NCBI GenBank assembly: GCA_012845835.1 | Contig: JABAKD010000024.1 | Coordinates: 7,343,103 to 7,407,102 of the forward strand | Origin: Undaria pinnatifida | Lineage: Eukaryota; Sar; Phaeophyceae; Laminariales; Alariaceae | Direction: 5' to 3' | Length of the DNA: 64,000 nt | Shown: in pieces, positions 34,225 to 46,235 of the stretch | Numbering within the stretch: the first letter of the stretch is position 1 | Layout: every line of letters begins with the position of its first letter | Notes under the pieces: generated by a model | Database searches by the model: none | The model's input: the letters and a program-made list of their open reading frames with translations, nothing else | Told to the model about the DNA's origin: nothing | Position numbers and translations under genes: made by a program

Positions 34225-34305
34225 AATTCGTGGGGAATTAGTCCGTTTGACCACTTGCAAAAGGTTAACCGACTGCCTACCCAAACTAAGCCTTTTAACC
34301 AACAT
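34225..34305. repeat. Family J repeat (copies also at 33935-34010 and 20748-20825)
   Basis: The 75-80 bp core is 'attagtccgtttgaccactt', then 'gcaaaaggttaacc' and 'cttacccaaactaagcctt'. The three copies are highly similar. One is fused to the tRNA-like sequence, suggesting a SINE body or a small element. Confidence 0.75.
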
Positions 34306-36221
34306 AAAAAACTATTACGGAGATCCACTGTTAGCGGGATGAATTATCAAACAACAAAGAAAGGGGGCAAAAAAGCACCCGGCTTTGTGCAAAAAAAAGC
34401 GCTTGGCTACAGTTTATTTCGTTGGCTGGTCTTGCCACGTGTGCAGAGCCTCGATCGAACACAGTTGTAGCGCAGGAGAGCTTGCCTGTAAAGTTGCGAT
34501 GCTTCCCTCTTTTTCGTGAAATTTCACCCTGTTAACGGTGGATCTCCGTAATATATATTCTCTGCCGTTTGTACTAATCAAGTTTTTTTGCATTTCTTAC
34601 TGCGTTTCCCCGCAATAGTCTAATTTCGAGTCATTTCCACGCATCGGGTGTGCAGGCAATTTAGAAGGCACAGTCTACCCCTCGCCTTTTGGAACTAAAA
34701 TAAAAAGTCCAACACTAATAAATTTTCAAATAAACTTAGGGCGTGTGTGCGATTTTCCAACCTCTTTTTTTTGGGGGTTGGAATTTTTTTTTTTTTTTTG
34801 CAAAAAATCGTTTTTGAAACCAACAATTTCCATAAACCCTTAAGACCATCCCACCCCCAAAAAACACAAGGTTAGAAAAATCAAAACTTGGTGCCATAAC
34901 ATATAGGAAATTGTGTTTCTGACAAAAAATTTCGCATATTTTTTCGCGGGTTGTATGTCGGGTTGGCCTTGTATTGAGGCGGTTGGCGGTTTTTAATACC
35001 CTTGTTGCATTTTTTTTTTTCCGACCCAACTCCCACCCAAACAAAGTCAGTACATCGAACAAAACCCCTTTGAGTCGTCCCACGGTAAACGTTGCATTTC
35101 TCGGGCCAAACGCTTCTCACCTCAAGTGGAGCACTACGTACTGTCGGTTAGTATGACAATTGCTTACGAGTGCATTCGGTTTTATGACTAACGCATACTT
35201 TGCAGAAAAATTAAAAATGTTGGCCGCGTTGCGCGTGCGGACGTCCGCCTTGGAAGTGCTTCGGGTGAGATGTTGACGTCCTCATATTTGCAAGGGGCTC
35301 GGAAAATTCTTAGAATCTGCCGCACCCCTAGCGTGGGGGCTCAGAAAATTCTTTGAATCTGCCGCACCCCTAGCGTGAGGGCTCAGAAATTCTTTGAATG
35401 TGCCGCGCCTCTAGCGCGGGGGCTCAGAAAATTCTTGAGAATCTGCCGCACCCCTAGCGTGGGGATGGGACGCGTGCCACAATAGAGGTATACCTTTTTT
35501 TGGCGAAAATTTTTTCTGAATGGCAGGGCTCCCCATCCCAAAATCGCCGGAAAGAGGTCATTTTGTTTTTTCTGCCCGATTTTCGCCGTGTACCTACGTA
35601 GGCTATGGGATTTTGTTCAACCGGAAGGGTAAGTGCGTTTTTTTGTTTTTCTTCAAAAATCAGTTTCTTTTTTTTTTTTTTTTTGGGGGGGGGGGGGGGG
35701 GGGAGAGTTTTAGAAGGAGAAATCTTCAAGCTCCGAAAATGAGAAACCCTCAGAAGAAAAAACAAAACAAAAAAACAATGTGGTTGGTGCACCTATTTCG
35801 TGGCATGCGTCATAGCTCTTTCGTCCCCTCCAAAAAAACTTGCGGTCGGTGCAGGTCGAAACGGGGGAAACAAGAAAAAAAGTTCATACGAAAGTATTTT
35901 TTGCTCGCCACTACCGCAAAAAAGGGGGGATGTTTTCTGTATGTATATATATAGCCCCGCAGCGTGGACAAGGCTTTCGTTGTGACCCCAAGATACGGCG
36001 TGGAGGTACACCAACCATTGTTGTGTTCTGCCCTGCAAGATTCTTGGCTTGAGGAGCTCCGTGTCCCACCCTAAGAGATCAGCAGAGCTCATCACTTGTT
36101 CGACAACATGGTTGGCGCACACTGTGTACGAGAAGAAGGGGGGTTGCGTTTCATTGGTTGGTTGGTTGCGTTTCATTGGGTTAGGGTTACGGTTGGGGCT
36201 AGGGTAGGGTCGTGTTATATG

Positions 36222-36512
36222 TTATAAAAATTGAAATACACTCCAGCTGCTGCTTTGAGATCGAAGATTTTATCGAAACTCATCTTTGCAAGCTGCGTGT
36301 GATACTCCGATCGCGCGTATTACGAGTTGTGTGTCCTCGTTAAGGATGTAGAGGCCGGCGACTTCCCTTGCAACTGCAGTGTAGCTATCAGGGTCAACAG
36401 GGTGATGTTACGAAGTCAGCCTGTGATATATATCACACACAGCTTGCAAAGATGAGTTTCGACAAAATATTCGATCCCACAGCTGGAGTGTATTTTTATT
36501 TTTATAATGTAT
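36222..36512. mobile_element. Family I foldback element
   Basis: The two ends are inverted copies of about 90 bp. The left is the complement of the right arm, which reads 'tatcacacacagcttgcaaa', 'gatgagtttcgac', 'attcgatcccacagctggag' and 'tgtatttttatttttataat'. The middle carries 'cagtgtagctatcagggtca'. Single arms or partial copies recur at 10370, 37850, 38050, 51190, 52360 and (inverted) 57405. Confidence 0.78.
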
Positions 36513-36814
36513 CATTCAGAGAGTATGCCAACCATTTTTCTCGAAATAATAAATACGCGGTGGGGCAAAGTACCCTCCCCCCAACAAAACCGACTTTTGT
36601 TCAAAAAAGCTGAAGGTGCACAACTCGATGAAACCAACAAACTCATGGCCTACCTACCGTAGGTGTGATAAACTGAAAAAAAAAAATGTCACAAAAAAAC
36701 AAGAAACGAAACTTCTGACGATTGTTTAGTGTTATTTATGTCGAAAACATATCACCCCTATCGGAGATTAACGATGGGTACCCAAATAGATCGTGTATAT
36801 TAAAGCCCTTCCTC

Positions 36815-37620
36815 CCCCCTTCCAACCCCCCCCCCCCCCCCCCCCCCCCTCCAAGGCCCCCTCTTTTCCGACCACCTGCACGATCGCCTAGACCTAGCAC
36901 CACGCGTATAACAAGCTGCTATATCATATCTTTGATCTCACAGCCGAAGTGTATTTGAATATTATTTGTGACCTAAATCCTCCTAAAAAATTCCCCCCCC
37001 CCCCCCCCCCCCCCCCCTCTTGCTCTCCCTTACTCAAACGCCCCACCAAATATCGAAATCCGCCACATCAATAAACTCTTCACGCACAGGATATCACCTC
37101 ATTATCTTGCGAGAGCCATCCATGCCGCTGTGCCCCCCCCCCCCCCCGCCTCGAACGCCCCCTTCTTCCCCATCACCCACACCATCGCCTAGACCTAGCA
37201 CCACACGTATAACAAACCCCTCACCTGAAGCCCTTCCCTCCCCCCCCCGCCCCCACCCCCCACCTCCCCCCCAACCCATCCCAACCCCACCCCCTCGAAC
37301 ACTCCACCCTCTCTTTACTCACTGATTGTACGACTTACCCCAGGATATACATGATAAACTGATGTATTATTTCCAAAACCGTCACATTTATCCCCTCTAA
37401 ATAATGTATAGTTTCTAGGCACATATTGAGCTGCCCCTCCCCCCCCCCCCCCCTCCCCCCGCCCCAACCCCCCCCCCCCCCCCCCCCCCCGCCCCAACCC
37501 CCCCCCCCCCCCGCCCCCAATAATATACTGGTGCCAAAACCGTCAGATTTATCCCCTCGAAAGGATTTATAGCTTACATGCACAAATTGCCCCCTTTCCC
37601 CCCCCCCCCCCCCCCCCTCC
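36815..37620. repeat. C-run-rich low-complexity segment
   Basis: Many runs of 10 to over 30 C separated by short unique sequence. Two roughly 100-bp units with 'accatcgcctagacctagca' recur (36880-36900, 37180-37200). The spurious minus-strand poly-Gly frames here are not genes. Confidence 0.9.
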
Positions 37621-38439
37621 AAACCCGCTCGCTTTTGATCAAAACCACGCCCCCACGTCCTTTAAAACTCCGCCCCACCCCCCTCACCGGTTATTCGACT
37701 AACAAGATTCACTTGATAAAAGGATACATTTCCCTTCACAGCTGTCAGATTTTGTCCCCCTCAGAAACGGGTTTTATAGTTTCCGCGCACAGACTGACTA
37801 AAATCATCCTGTTGACCCTGATAGCTACACTGTAGTTGTAAGGGGAGTCGCCGACCTATATCCTTAATGAGGACACACAACTCGTAATGCGCGCGATCGG
37901 AGTATCACACACAGCTTGCAAAGATGAGTTTCGACGAAATATTCGATCTCACAGCTGGAGTGTATTTTCATTTTTTATAATATATTTTTTCCCCCTCGAA
38001 AACGGGTCTTGTAGTTTCCGCGCACAGACTGAGTAACATCACCCTGTTGATCCTGATAGCTACACTGTAGTTGCAAGGGGAGTCGCCGACCTATATCCTC
38101 AATGAGAACACACAACCCGCAATACGCGCGATCGGAGTATCATACACAGCTTGCAAAGATGAGTTTCGACAAAATATTCTCGATCTCACAGCAGCAGCTG
38201 GAGTGTATTTCAATTTTTATCATGTTGTCTCCTTCTACCATCAATGCTGTGGTTCCAGCAATCGGAACTGAGGGGAGATTGCGGTAACTCATGCACTACA
38301 AAGACTGATTGATGGCGTTATCGGCTTCCTTCGCGCGTTGTGATCGGCGGGCGGGATGGTCTGTTTCTCCCGAACCGCTCTCTACATCTTTCGTGCTGTC
38401 GAAGTTCGCCGGCCCCAAGAATTTAAAAAATCTATACAC

Positions 38440-38520
38440 TAGTGTTCTTCCGCCCTAGGGAAACTACACGGAGCTCTACTGAAGTGGTTGTCTCTATTTG
38501 CGTGGAGTCACAGGAATATT
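38440..38520 (+). pseudogene. Decayed copy of exon 12 with acceptor
   Basis: 'ttccgccctagggaaactac' then 'acggagctctactgaagtgg' parallels 'atctatcgcagggaagcaac' then 'gtggagctactgaagtggtgg' at the real exon. The AG is retained, but a two-base insertion creates an immediate in-frame TGA, so it cannot code. Confidence 0.82.
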
Positions 38521-39029
38521 CCGATAAAAAATATACATTACAGTTTAGAAACTGATGTGTTGTCGGCGTGTTTCGCTCACCACGATAGGCGGGCTGGATA
38601 ATCTGTTTTCCCCTACGTAACCGCTCTCTATTTTTTGGTGCTGTTGACGAGTCGACCATTATAAACTGGTGGTTTCATCTACCCGCTCTCTGTACAACAC
38701 CGAGGCTTTCTTCAACCCCGGGGACACACTTCTGGTGTCCCCGTGGTTCTGCTCCATGGCTTCACTCCGGTGCGGTAAACACTGCTGTACAACGAACCAC
38801 GAGGCTTTCTCCAGCCCCGCGGGACACAAGCCTTGCATTCCCGGCGTTTTTGGTTCCAACGTTAGCCTCGACAAAGTGTTTTGTGCCCTCCCAGAAAACG
38901 ATTGACTTTTCCTCGTTCTTGTTGCGCTCTGGCGAAACTCCCCAAGACGATTTTCGACTCTCAGAAGAAGAATTCATTTTTTTTTTCCCGTCCCACCGAA
39001 AAACTTTTGTTCCGTCCAATCTATCGCAG

Positions 39030-39173
39030 GGAAGCAACGTGGAGCTACTGAAGTGGTGGTCCCAGTACTTGGAATCGAGGGGAGAATTTGACAAGGCGCG
39101 CAGGATTTACGCCCGAGCGAAGGATTTCTTGTCGCTTGTTCGGCTGGCCTGCCAGAGCGGTAACGTTGAACGG
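39030..39173 (+). CDS. IFT140: IFT140 exon 12
   Basis: Forty-eight codons, residues 451-498: GSNVELLKWWSQYLESRGEF then DKARRIYARAKDFLSLVRLA and CQSGNVER. KWWSQYLESRGEFDKA matches human RWWAQYLESQGEMDAA, and DFLSLVRLACQSGNV matches DHFSLVRIHCFQGNV. The acceptor is 'ctatcgcag', the donor CGG|gtatgt, phase 0. It encodes TPR-like helices. Confidence 0.97.
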
Positions 39174-41149
39174 GTATGTACACGGTGCTTTGGTCTGTAC
39201 TAGTGCTGAAACTTGTATGGGTTAATATTATAAGATTAGGGCTCTGTTCACGACACAGGCCACCCTCTACCAGGTCTCTCGACCAGGCAGGTTCCACGTT
39301 GGCCACTCACTTCTATTACTATATATAAATTCGTCTAGGGTGGCCGATACGAGCAGCCCAGGCGGGCTCGCTTTCACAGGGCCGTTTGGCCCGACTAGCT
39401 TCTGGCTTTTAACTCCTTGATCCGACTAGCTTCTGTCATTTCTTGCCGCTGTCGCTTTCACAGACTTCTTAGCCCGGCTAGCGACTAGCTCCTTGCTTTT
39501 GACTTTTTGACCCGACTACGAGCTTCTTTCATTTTTTGCTGCGGCATGCAGGCCAAAATGTCCCGCTTGTACCTCCCGCACACGTAGCACCGCCACAACG
39601 CCACAAAAGCAACACCAACCCACCAACAACTTTGCCTGAAGCCATGAACACCGAATCCAACATGAACACCAACACCAAACGTCCCAAGGCTAACACAATG
39701 AGGGGCAGTATTAGAAAAGCTCTTGTATTAACCAAGCAGGGCCGCGGATAGAACTGAACGCTAAAGGCGTACAAATCGGCGAAGCAAATTCATCATCCCC
39801 TTTTTCCTATGCGCACATGCCTTCAAAGTAATGTGAAACCCTTTTACATATTTTCCGTATCCTAGATGTTATGCCTTGTTAGGCCTCCAGGGTAGTACCA
39901 TTACACTACTCCATCCTGATGAGGCGTATATGCAGAAGTATTATGGAAGATTCGGGGGCAGCATCGGTTCCACGGTCTAGAACATGACTCGAAGATTCGG
40001 CTCTTCAAAGCCTACTCCCACACCTCTACCCTGCGAGGCTAAGAAGTCTCAAGAGAAATGCTAAAGCAGAGAACCACAAACGGAGAACGGAAGGCGGGAA
40101 ACGGTCTACAGAACACCCTAGAGATTGGCGGGATCGACAGGCGTAAGAGCTATCACTTTCCGCAGAATTAGCGAGGGAAACGGACAAAGGGAACAAAATA
40201 TCAAATAAACAACAAGATGCTAAAACGCTGGGGTAGAAGGCAGAATAGTCAAAACCCACGCCAGCAAAACCCCAATTACTCCCAGGGCAATGGCTTAACA
40301 CTAAGGCTCCCTGGACCTCCTTTCCGAAAGCCGCGAGTGCATCATAACCTGGGAATATAATGTAGAGTACAAGGGCTCCGCATGGGTGCCGGCATTCGCC
40401 GGAACCCATGCTCCGGGTAGGGCAGGGCAGCACTTCGACTTGTTCGATTCAAATTCGATAGAGAGTAAAATACCGTTACCGCACAACACATAGTCTACGC
40501 GTGTAAAACGTAAAGTAATGGCAAGATATTGATGTAGGCTAACAGTGGACTGCTTACTTCTTCTGTCGCTTCCTCCGTTTCTCCGTTTCTTGCGTGAATC
40601 CGATTCGGAGCTTCATATATACTTCGATGGAATAAATCTGAGCCCACGCAGACTGACCCTCTAGTCTGGCCACGAAGAGACGTTTCGAGTGCATTTCTTG
40701 AGGTTTCGACTCAACCAAGCATCCAGGGCCAGCAGAGGGATGACCAAATGTTTGCTGCATGTTCTCTACGTAGCAACTGACAGGCGCGCACGGAACCAGC
40801 CTCTGCTACTACATGCGTGATACCATAATATCTAGATCCGAGGCTCGCAGACCGCGACTGTGTCTCTGTGTGTGTATAGTGATCGTGGAGAGACTTGCTG
40901 ACGGTATTCTAGGCGTGAAACGCGGTGTCGCTGCCTTCGTCATTCAATTCCTCGAATGCTATTATAATGTTGATGCTACTTGTTGCTGTAGACCACTCTC
41001 GCCTGGTCGATGGAATATTGGTAGTACGCGATAGCACTGAACTAAGAATTTTGGTAGTTAAAAATTTCAGGCTCGATCGAGTTTTAGACGAAAATATAAG
41101 CATATAATACCTGGTATGGCCTTTCTGTCTGATTGCTGGTCGCTCATTG

Positions 41150-41760
41150 GCCGGAGATCGTACATAAAGCAACCGTCATCTGGGGACGATAGGGTCCACT
41201 CCCAGAATCATAATTCATTCACATATATACAACTCCGACAACCCGGGAACGAACACGGATATATCACCAGGATTGATATCCCCCCGCACAGTGTGGAAAT
41301 CCCCAATGCCACCGACCGGCCGATCTCTAATTGGCTGGGTTTCGTATATTGTAGAGACAGCTCGAAACGGGGACGATATGGTCCCATCCCCGATCCAGGG
41401 ATCATTCCATATATCTAAGAATTAGACAAACGGGGGAAGAAAACCGAGTTCTCTCGGGTCAACACCGCCCCCCACGGTGTGGAAACCCCAGTTCCATTGG
41501 CTAGAATCGATGATTGGTTCGAGCTCCACAGCGGCCCCCCACCCTAGTAGGAGGATGATAGAGGCTCACCAACCAATGGGGTTCATTTCCGTCGCACACG
41601 GGGGAGATAGGGCCCCATCCCCGGTTCAGAAATCCTCCGAAAATCTCTACAGCCCCAGCAACGCGGGAACTATAGCGATGATCTCTCGGGTCGATATACC
41701 TCCCCGCACGGCGTGTCAACCCCGGCTCCATTGGATTATTTTTCGTGATTGGCTGGTTGG
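41150..41760. repeat. Three diverged tandem units of about 200 bp
   Basis: Each has a 'ggggacgatagggtccc'-like start, 'caacccgggaac' or 'caacgcgggaac', 'tcgggtcgatatacctcccc' or equivalent, 'gcacggtgtgg', and 'ccattggattat' or 'ccattggctaga'. Confidence 0.7.
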
Positions 41761-42834
41761 CTTTGACCCAATACGCTCACGATTACTTCGACCGAGTCGG
41801 GTCTTCTCGCACAATTCTCGCATACGGCAAACGTTTGCGATGCGAGCGCAGTCTAATGAGTTGTTGGCATGATAGGTCGCACAAAAAAGCGATTTTGAGC
41901 CTATATCAGGGTGGCGTGCCGAGCAAGCACGCTCAAAATGAGGATGAGAAACACTACTTGAACAGCAAAAACAACACCAAACGCAATATAAATGGACGAA
42001 TTCGAGCAATTTGTATGCAGGTTATAAGCACAATTAATTTAAAAACAAAAATGAGGTGTTCAAAGAAAAACGACATAATAATATGTGGAACTAAGACTGG
42101 CACGACTCGAGCATAACAACCAACCGTGGAAAAAAAAGTCTTAAATCAGGCCAAAACAGCCCGAATAACCACCTCTTTGCGACTTATGCGGCACCGAAAA
42201 CAATTACTGCAAATCCCGATTCCATTCGATTATTGAGTCAAAAACCTAAGCTCGCTAATACTTTCGCGGGTTTTCTTGCATATTACTCGCGTAGGGCAAA
42301 AAATTCCCATACGACCGCAATTCGTACCAAACGCTCGACCTCGGGATGAGTCTACGCAGTTGGTGCTCAGAGCGTCACGATGAAGCCATTCGGGACATGA
42401 GAAGAGCGATCAAATCGCCATGTCCCGGCATACTAACAGCCATATATATATTTATATATATATTGCCCACAAGAAATAAGAGCAATGAGCGCCTGTTTCG
42501 GCTTGACACAGGGTGATCTTGAACCGGAATGTGATACTCCCTTTATTTCTTCTGTCGTTTTTATTATTTTCTTTTTCCCAATTGACTTGCGTCTGACGTG
42601 CGTATGCGTAGTGATAGGTACCACGAGATATTTGTGCAGAAGATTCCTATTTTTTATGATACTGCTATATCGTCGATTGCTGTGGCGCACTGGAGATATT
42701 GCCAAGACGGTCCCTATTACTCTGTATCATCGGTTAATTCCTGGCGAACATAAGATGACATTTTCAACAATATCCCTACATTTTATTGTACTGTCATCAA
42801 TTAATTGCTGGCGCACACGATGTATTGACCAGCA

Positions 42835-42896
42835 GCAGCAACAACAACAACAACAACAACGACGACAACAACAACAACAACAACAACAACAACAGT
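42835..42896. repeat. (CAA)n microsatellite
   Basis: About 60 bp of CAA with a short CGA interruption. It is open as poly-Gln but has no exon context. Confidence 0.95.
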
Positions 42897-44130
42897 GAGT
42901 AGCCAGCGCAACTCTTGCAACCACGCAACAAAGCGTTCGAAACACTACTACCTTGATAACCACACCTAACTTTAGAAGTGCATCCACGTTTCGTTTGTGG
43001 GGATAAATATACATGGAATTAGTGTGGGATGTTTATTATACGGTCCTGAAAGATGGATGGTGGATCGTGGACCAATATATACGGAACGACTCTTTGAAGC
43101 GGCGATGAAAAATACGGACAAAATATTGCTTCTCGTACTGCGATTTTTAAAAGCGACTCCGTTCGTTGTGTTTGTTTTCTATTTTTTGTATGGTCTGGCC
43201 TGTTTTGTTGTGTTCTCGTACCCGGTACGCTAGCATTTCACTTGCTTTATACCTTGATTAATTGCGATTGTTTGGTTTACTCTGTCTCACAGTCTATGAC
43301 CACATAATAATAAGTTGTATATCTCAGGATGAAGAATCAGCACGGACACTGGGTGTAATGATGTTGTTGGGTAGGGAACGGCCCCCTCGAAGACAACGAA
43401 CGCTCGAGCAAAGGTATTCAACCTTGAAATCCGATATCGAAAAGCAACAACACAGCAGTCAGTCGTACGATATGCACAATAGGCCAAACGCTTCGAGGTG
43501 TGACCATGAAGAAAGTGTGGTGGGGACGAAATAAGAAGCCAGGAAATGATGCCGACTTGGAAATAAAGTTTTTCCCATACGTTTTTTTCGTTCAAGGTCT
43601 GCATATGCCAAGATCCAAGAATAGCTCGGGCGTATAAAGCCCAAAATACAAAAATTTGCGCACTTCTCGCTTTTCTCGCTCAGCCCACGTACCCGATCCC
43701 GGCAAGGTGCGGAACGGATAAGGCAGGGCGAGGGGCGTTTGAGCCGCCCCCCGAAGACGGCGCTCGAACGAAGCGACTTGGCCGAGAATTCCAGTTCCGA
43801 GAATTGCATACTGAGGCCGAGACGAGGAAAAATCCTGACCGAATCCCCCAAAAAAAACGATCCTATATAAATATATATGTATGGCACAATATGACGACGA
43901 TTTCAACACCAGGCAGTGACAAGGCGCATCCGACATGCCAAGCCTTTGATTATGCTAAATCCTCTATCTCGGTGCACGGGGAGGGAACGGGGGAGGAGGG
44001 AGGATGGGAGGGTGATACATTCCCCCCCAAACCTAAACACCCTCCACGAGCATGATCAGACACACGTTCCAGCACAATACGTGACACCGGCGGCCTCATC
44101 ACCGCCGCCCTCTCTCTGCTGCCCATTCAG

Positions 44131-44295
44131 GCGATTGGAATAGTGAACGATTCAGGGTCGACCCCGGCGGCATACCACCTTGCGAGGCATTTGGAGGCGG
44201 TGGGCAGGACGGCGGAGGCGGTTTCGTTCTACGCTCGAAGCAACCGCTTCAACCATGCCATCCGATTGGCTAAGGATCACGACATGGACTCAGAG
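44131..44295 (+). CDS. IFT140: IFT140 exon 13 (GC splice donor)
   Basis: Fifty-five codons, residues 499-553: AIGIVNDSGSTPAAYHLARH then LEAVGRTAEAVSFYARSNRF and NHAIRLAKDHDMDSE. AAYHLARHLE matches human ASYHLARQYE, and AVSFYARSNRFNHAIRLAK matches AVHFYTRAQAFKNAIRLCK. The acceptor 'gcccattcag' is strong. After GAG comes gcgagt. Phase-0 joining to exon 14 requires a GC donor here, and the only nearby GT ('gcgagtt') would break the frame. Confidence 0.94.
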
Positions 44296-44300
44296 GCGAG

Positions 44301-44332
<32 letters not shown>

Positions 44333-44606
44333 GCTGTTGCTGTTGCTGTTGTTGTTGTTTGTGTAGAGATACTCAAGTGAGATTGAGCCTCAGAAAATCA
44401 AGTGCACCCTTACGCTATCGTACCCGGAGGCGCGCGCACACCGATCAACACGGCACAGCAGTCTCGGAAAACATCGTTCCGAACTTGTTCCAGCCGACGT
44501 TTGGCGAGTGACGTGCTGTTTTCTCAAACACCGCTATTTATTTCACGCACGCCACGCGAGCAAGTACCCCTGCTGTTCGCACTCGACCGCTGTTTAAACC
44601 AAGCAG
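44296..44606 (+). other. Intron 13 (GC-AG), the shortest
   Basis: 311 bp, phase 0, starting gcgagt and running straight into (GTT)n with CTG interruptions (44301-44360). It has no transposon relic. Its size suggests what these introns would be without repeat growth. Confidence 0.88.
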
Positions 44607-44861
44607 CTCATGGGATTTGCGCTGAAAAGTCGACCGAGCCTCACCATCTCAGTCGCGGAGCACTTGGAAGAAAAGGGAGAGCTGGAAAAGGCTGTGCAGC
44701 TGTACCAAAAGGCGGGCGAGGTTACCCGGGCACTCGAACTTTGTTTCCGAGCCGGTGGGGGCGGTGTAGATGGAGAGCGGGGAGGGAGGGAGAGACGGCC
44801 GGCGATGTTCGAAGCTTTGAAGGCCATGACGGACGATTTGGGCGCCAACGCTTCTCCCCAG
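44607..44861 (+). CDS. IFT140: IFT140 exon 14
   Basis: Eighty-five codons, residues 554-638, the longest exon. It opens LMGFALKSRPSLTISVAEHL (human [20 protein letters not shown]), then EEKGELEKAVQLYQKAGEVT and RALELCFRAGGGG. A charged Gly/Arg insert (VDGERGGRERRP) absent from human follows, then AMFEALKAMTDDLGANASPQ (human ALQLIAEDLDETSDP). The acceptor is 'aagcag' and the donor CAG|gtaagc is optimal. Phase 0. Confidence 0.95.
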
Positions 44862-45904
44862 GTAAGCTTGAGTCGCTACTTGTTCAATTTGGGAGGGGGC
44901 GCTTGCTAGGACAAGGATGTTGTTCATGGTATTGTCCTGGGAGCCTGGCAAAGGCTTAGGATCTAGGAGGTGAGATACGGATATTGGGAGGAAAAATGGG
45001 TTTCACCTGCCTTTGAAGGCGTGTAGGTACAGGGAAAAAGGGGATACCACGGATGGGCATCGCGCACAGCATTTCTAGGCCGATTCGTTTATGGCTGACG
45101 GAGCTTCTTAACGTATTTACAACTGGAAAACCGTTTTGTTTAGAAATTTACTTGGGATTAGTATAGGAAGGGGTTTTAGGACTCTAAAGGGGCCAACTAA
45201 GAAAACAAGCCAAAGTAGTTTGGGGGGGGGGGGACGCTTTTTATTAATACCTAGGTAATTGAACTGTTCCGTCGGTAAAAAAAAATCGTCTTGTCTCAAA
45301 AGGCAGTATTCGGTGAGGTTAAGCGCGCTACGGTCTATTGAACAGGGGGCTCAGAAAAAAACTTGGCGAACTTCTGCCGTAGATGGCATGCGTCTTGGTC
45401 CGGCCATACGCCGCGCTTAGCTATTTTTGAATTGCAGGATCATGTCGCTCTAGTGCCCACCTCTCTGTCCCCGAAACAAAAGCGTGGGTACCGTTCTAAA
45501 GGAATTAGCGCAGATGCTATGTCCATTACAATATACGCCCGCCAACAAGATTATCCTATATGTTACGAGCCTCAGATTGTTATTCCTTGAACAATCTTGA
45601 GCTTAGGCTATTGTATAGGATTTAGTGTAGCGCTCACCGCTGAGCACGATTTCCTTAGTCCAATTTTCTTGGCGTCCGCTCAACAAATGAGCATCACTTT
45701 CTCCTTGTAAGTCATTTTGTTATTGGCGGGCCTATACTGTACCCATTAGACGACATATGCGGCCGTGAAGGCGACCGGTTGTTTCAGGTTTTTGTACCGA
45801 GTCAGAGTCGTTTCTCGCGGGTCGGGTCGGGTCAGGATGTGACCTGTCCCGACCCATGACATTATGAAGCCTTGCTGACCCCACCCCCGACTCGCCCCCG
45901 AGGT

Positions 45905-46235
45905 TTCGATTTTTTTTTTCGTTTTTTTTGCTTTAATCCTCTGGCGGATGGGGAAAAATAAAAATGAAGCTCATCACATTTCCATGTATTTTCGTACATG
46001 TCGCGCGTCAATTTAACTCAATTGCCTTCGCAATCAAGCTGGTTTTCTGGCGTGTCCTTCGGTTCCCGTGATAGCGCTAGCGCGAGCTGTCCCTACCGGC
46101 CGTCCCCGTTGCCACGCCACCAGCGTTAGCTGCCGTTGTATACGTATGTCGACCCGACTTGACCCCTGGGGATCAGGTAGGTGCGGTGGAGATAGCCACC
46201 CGAAACGGTATCGTTCCGGTTAGTGTGGGACTAAC
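45905..46235. repeat. Family N dispersed repeat, second full copy
   Basis: Matches 16325-16680 from 'cctctggcggatggggaaaa' to 'gagatagccacccgaaac'. It is embedded between two GGGTC-type repeat segments. Confidence 0.72.

Larger units (their letters stand above)
33229..39029 (+). other. Intron 11, the longest
   Basis: Phase-0 intron of 5801 bp. Contents: tandem 'cctattcctgttactgtaga' units (33270-33850); two family J copies (33935-34010, 34225-34305) around a tRNA-like relic (34150-34215); family C fragments (35225-35470); family A-like ends (about 35466-35520); family I foldback (36222-36512) and further family I copies (37850-37985, 38050-38225); C-run-rich segment (36815-37620); decayed exon 12 copy (38440-38520); and a tandem pair (about 38690-38830). 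Confidence 0.72.
39174..44130 (+). other. Intron 12
   Basis: Phase-0 intron of 4957 bp, the least repetitive long intron. It contains short tandem units with 'cccgactagcttct' (39390-39545), an unexplained 0.9-kb block (39840-40760), three diverged tandem units of about 200 bp (41150-41760), (CAA)n (42835-42896), and otherwise AT-rich sequence without recognised features. A minus-strand frame at 43459-43887 has no recognisable domain. Confidence 0.65.

Noticed and set aside
41477-41872. 131-codon frame on +
   Set aside because: Runs across diverged tandem units and unique sequence without any recognisable domain or splice logic.
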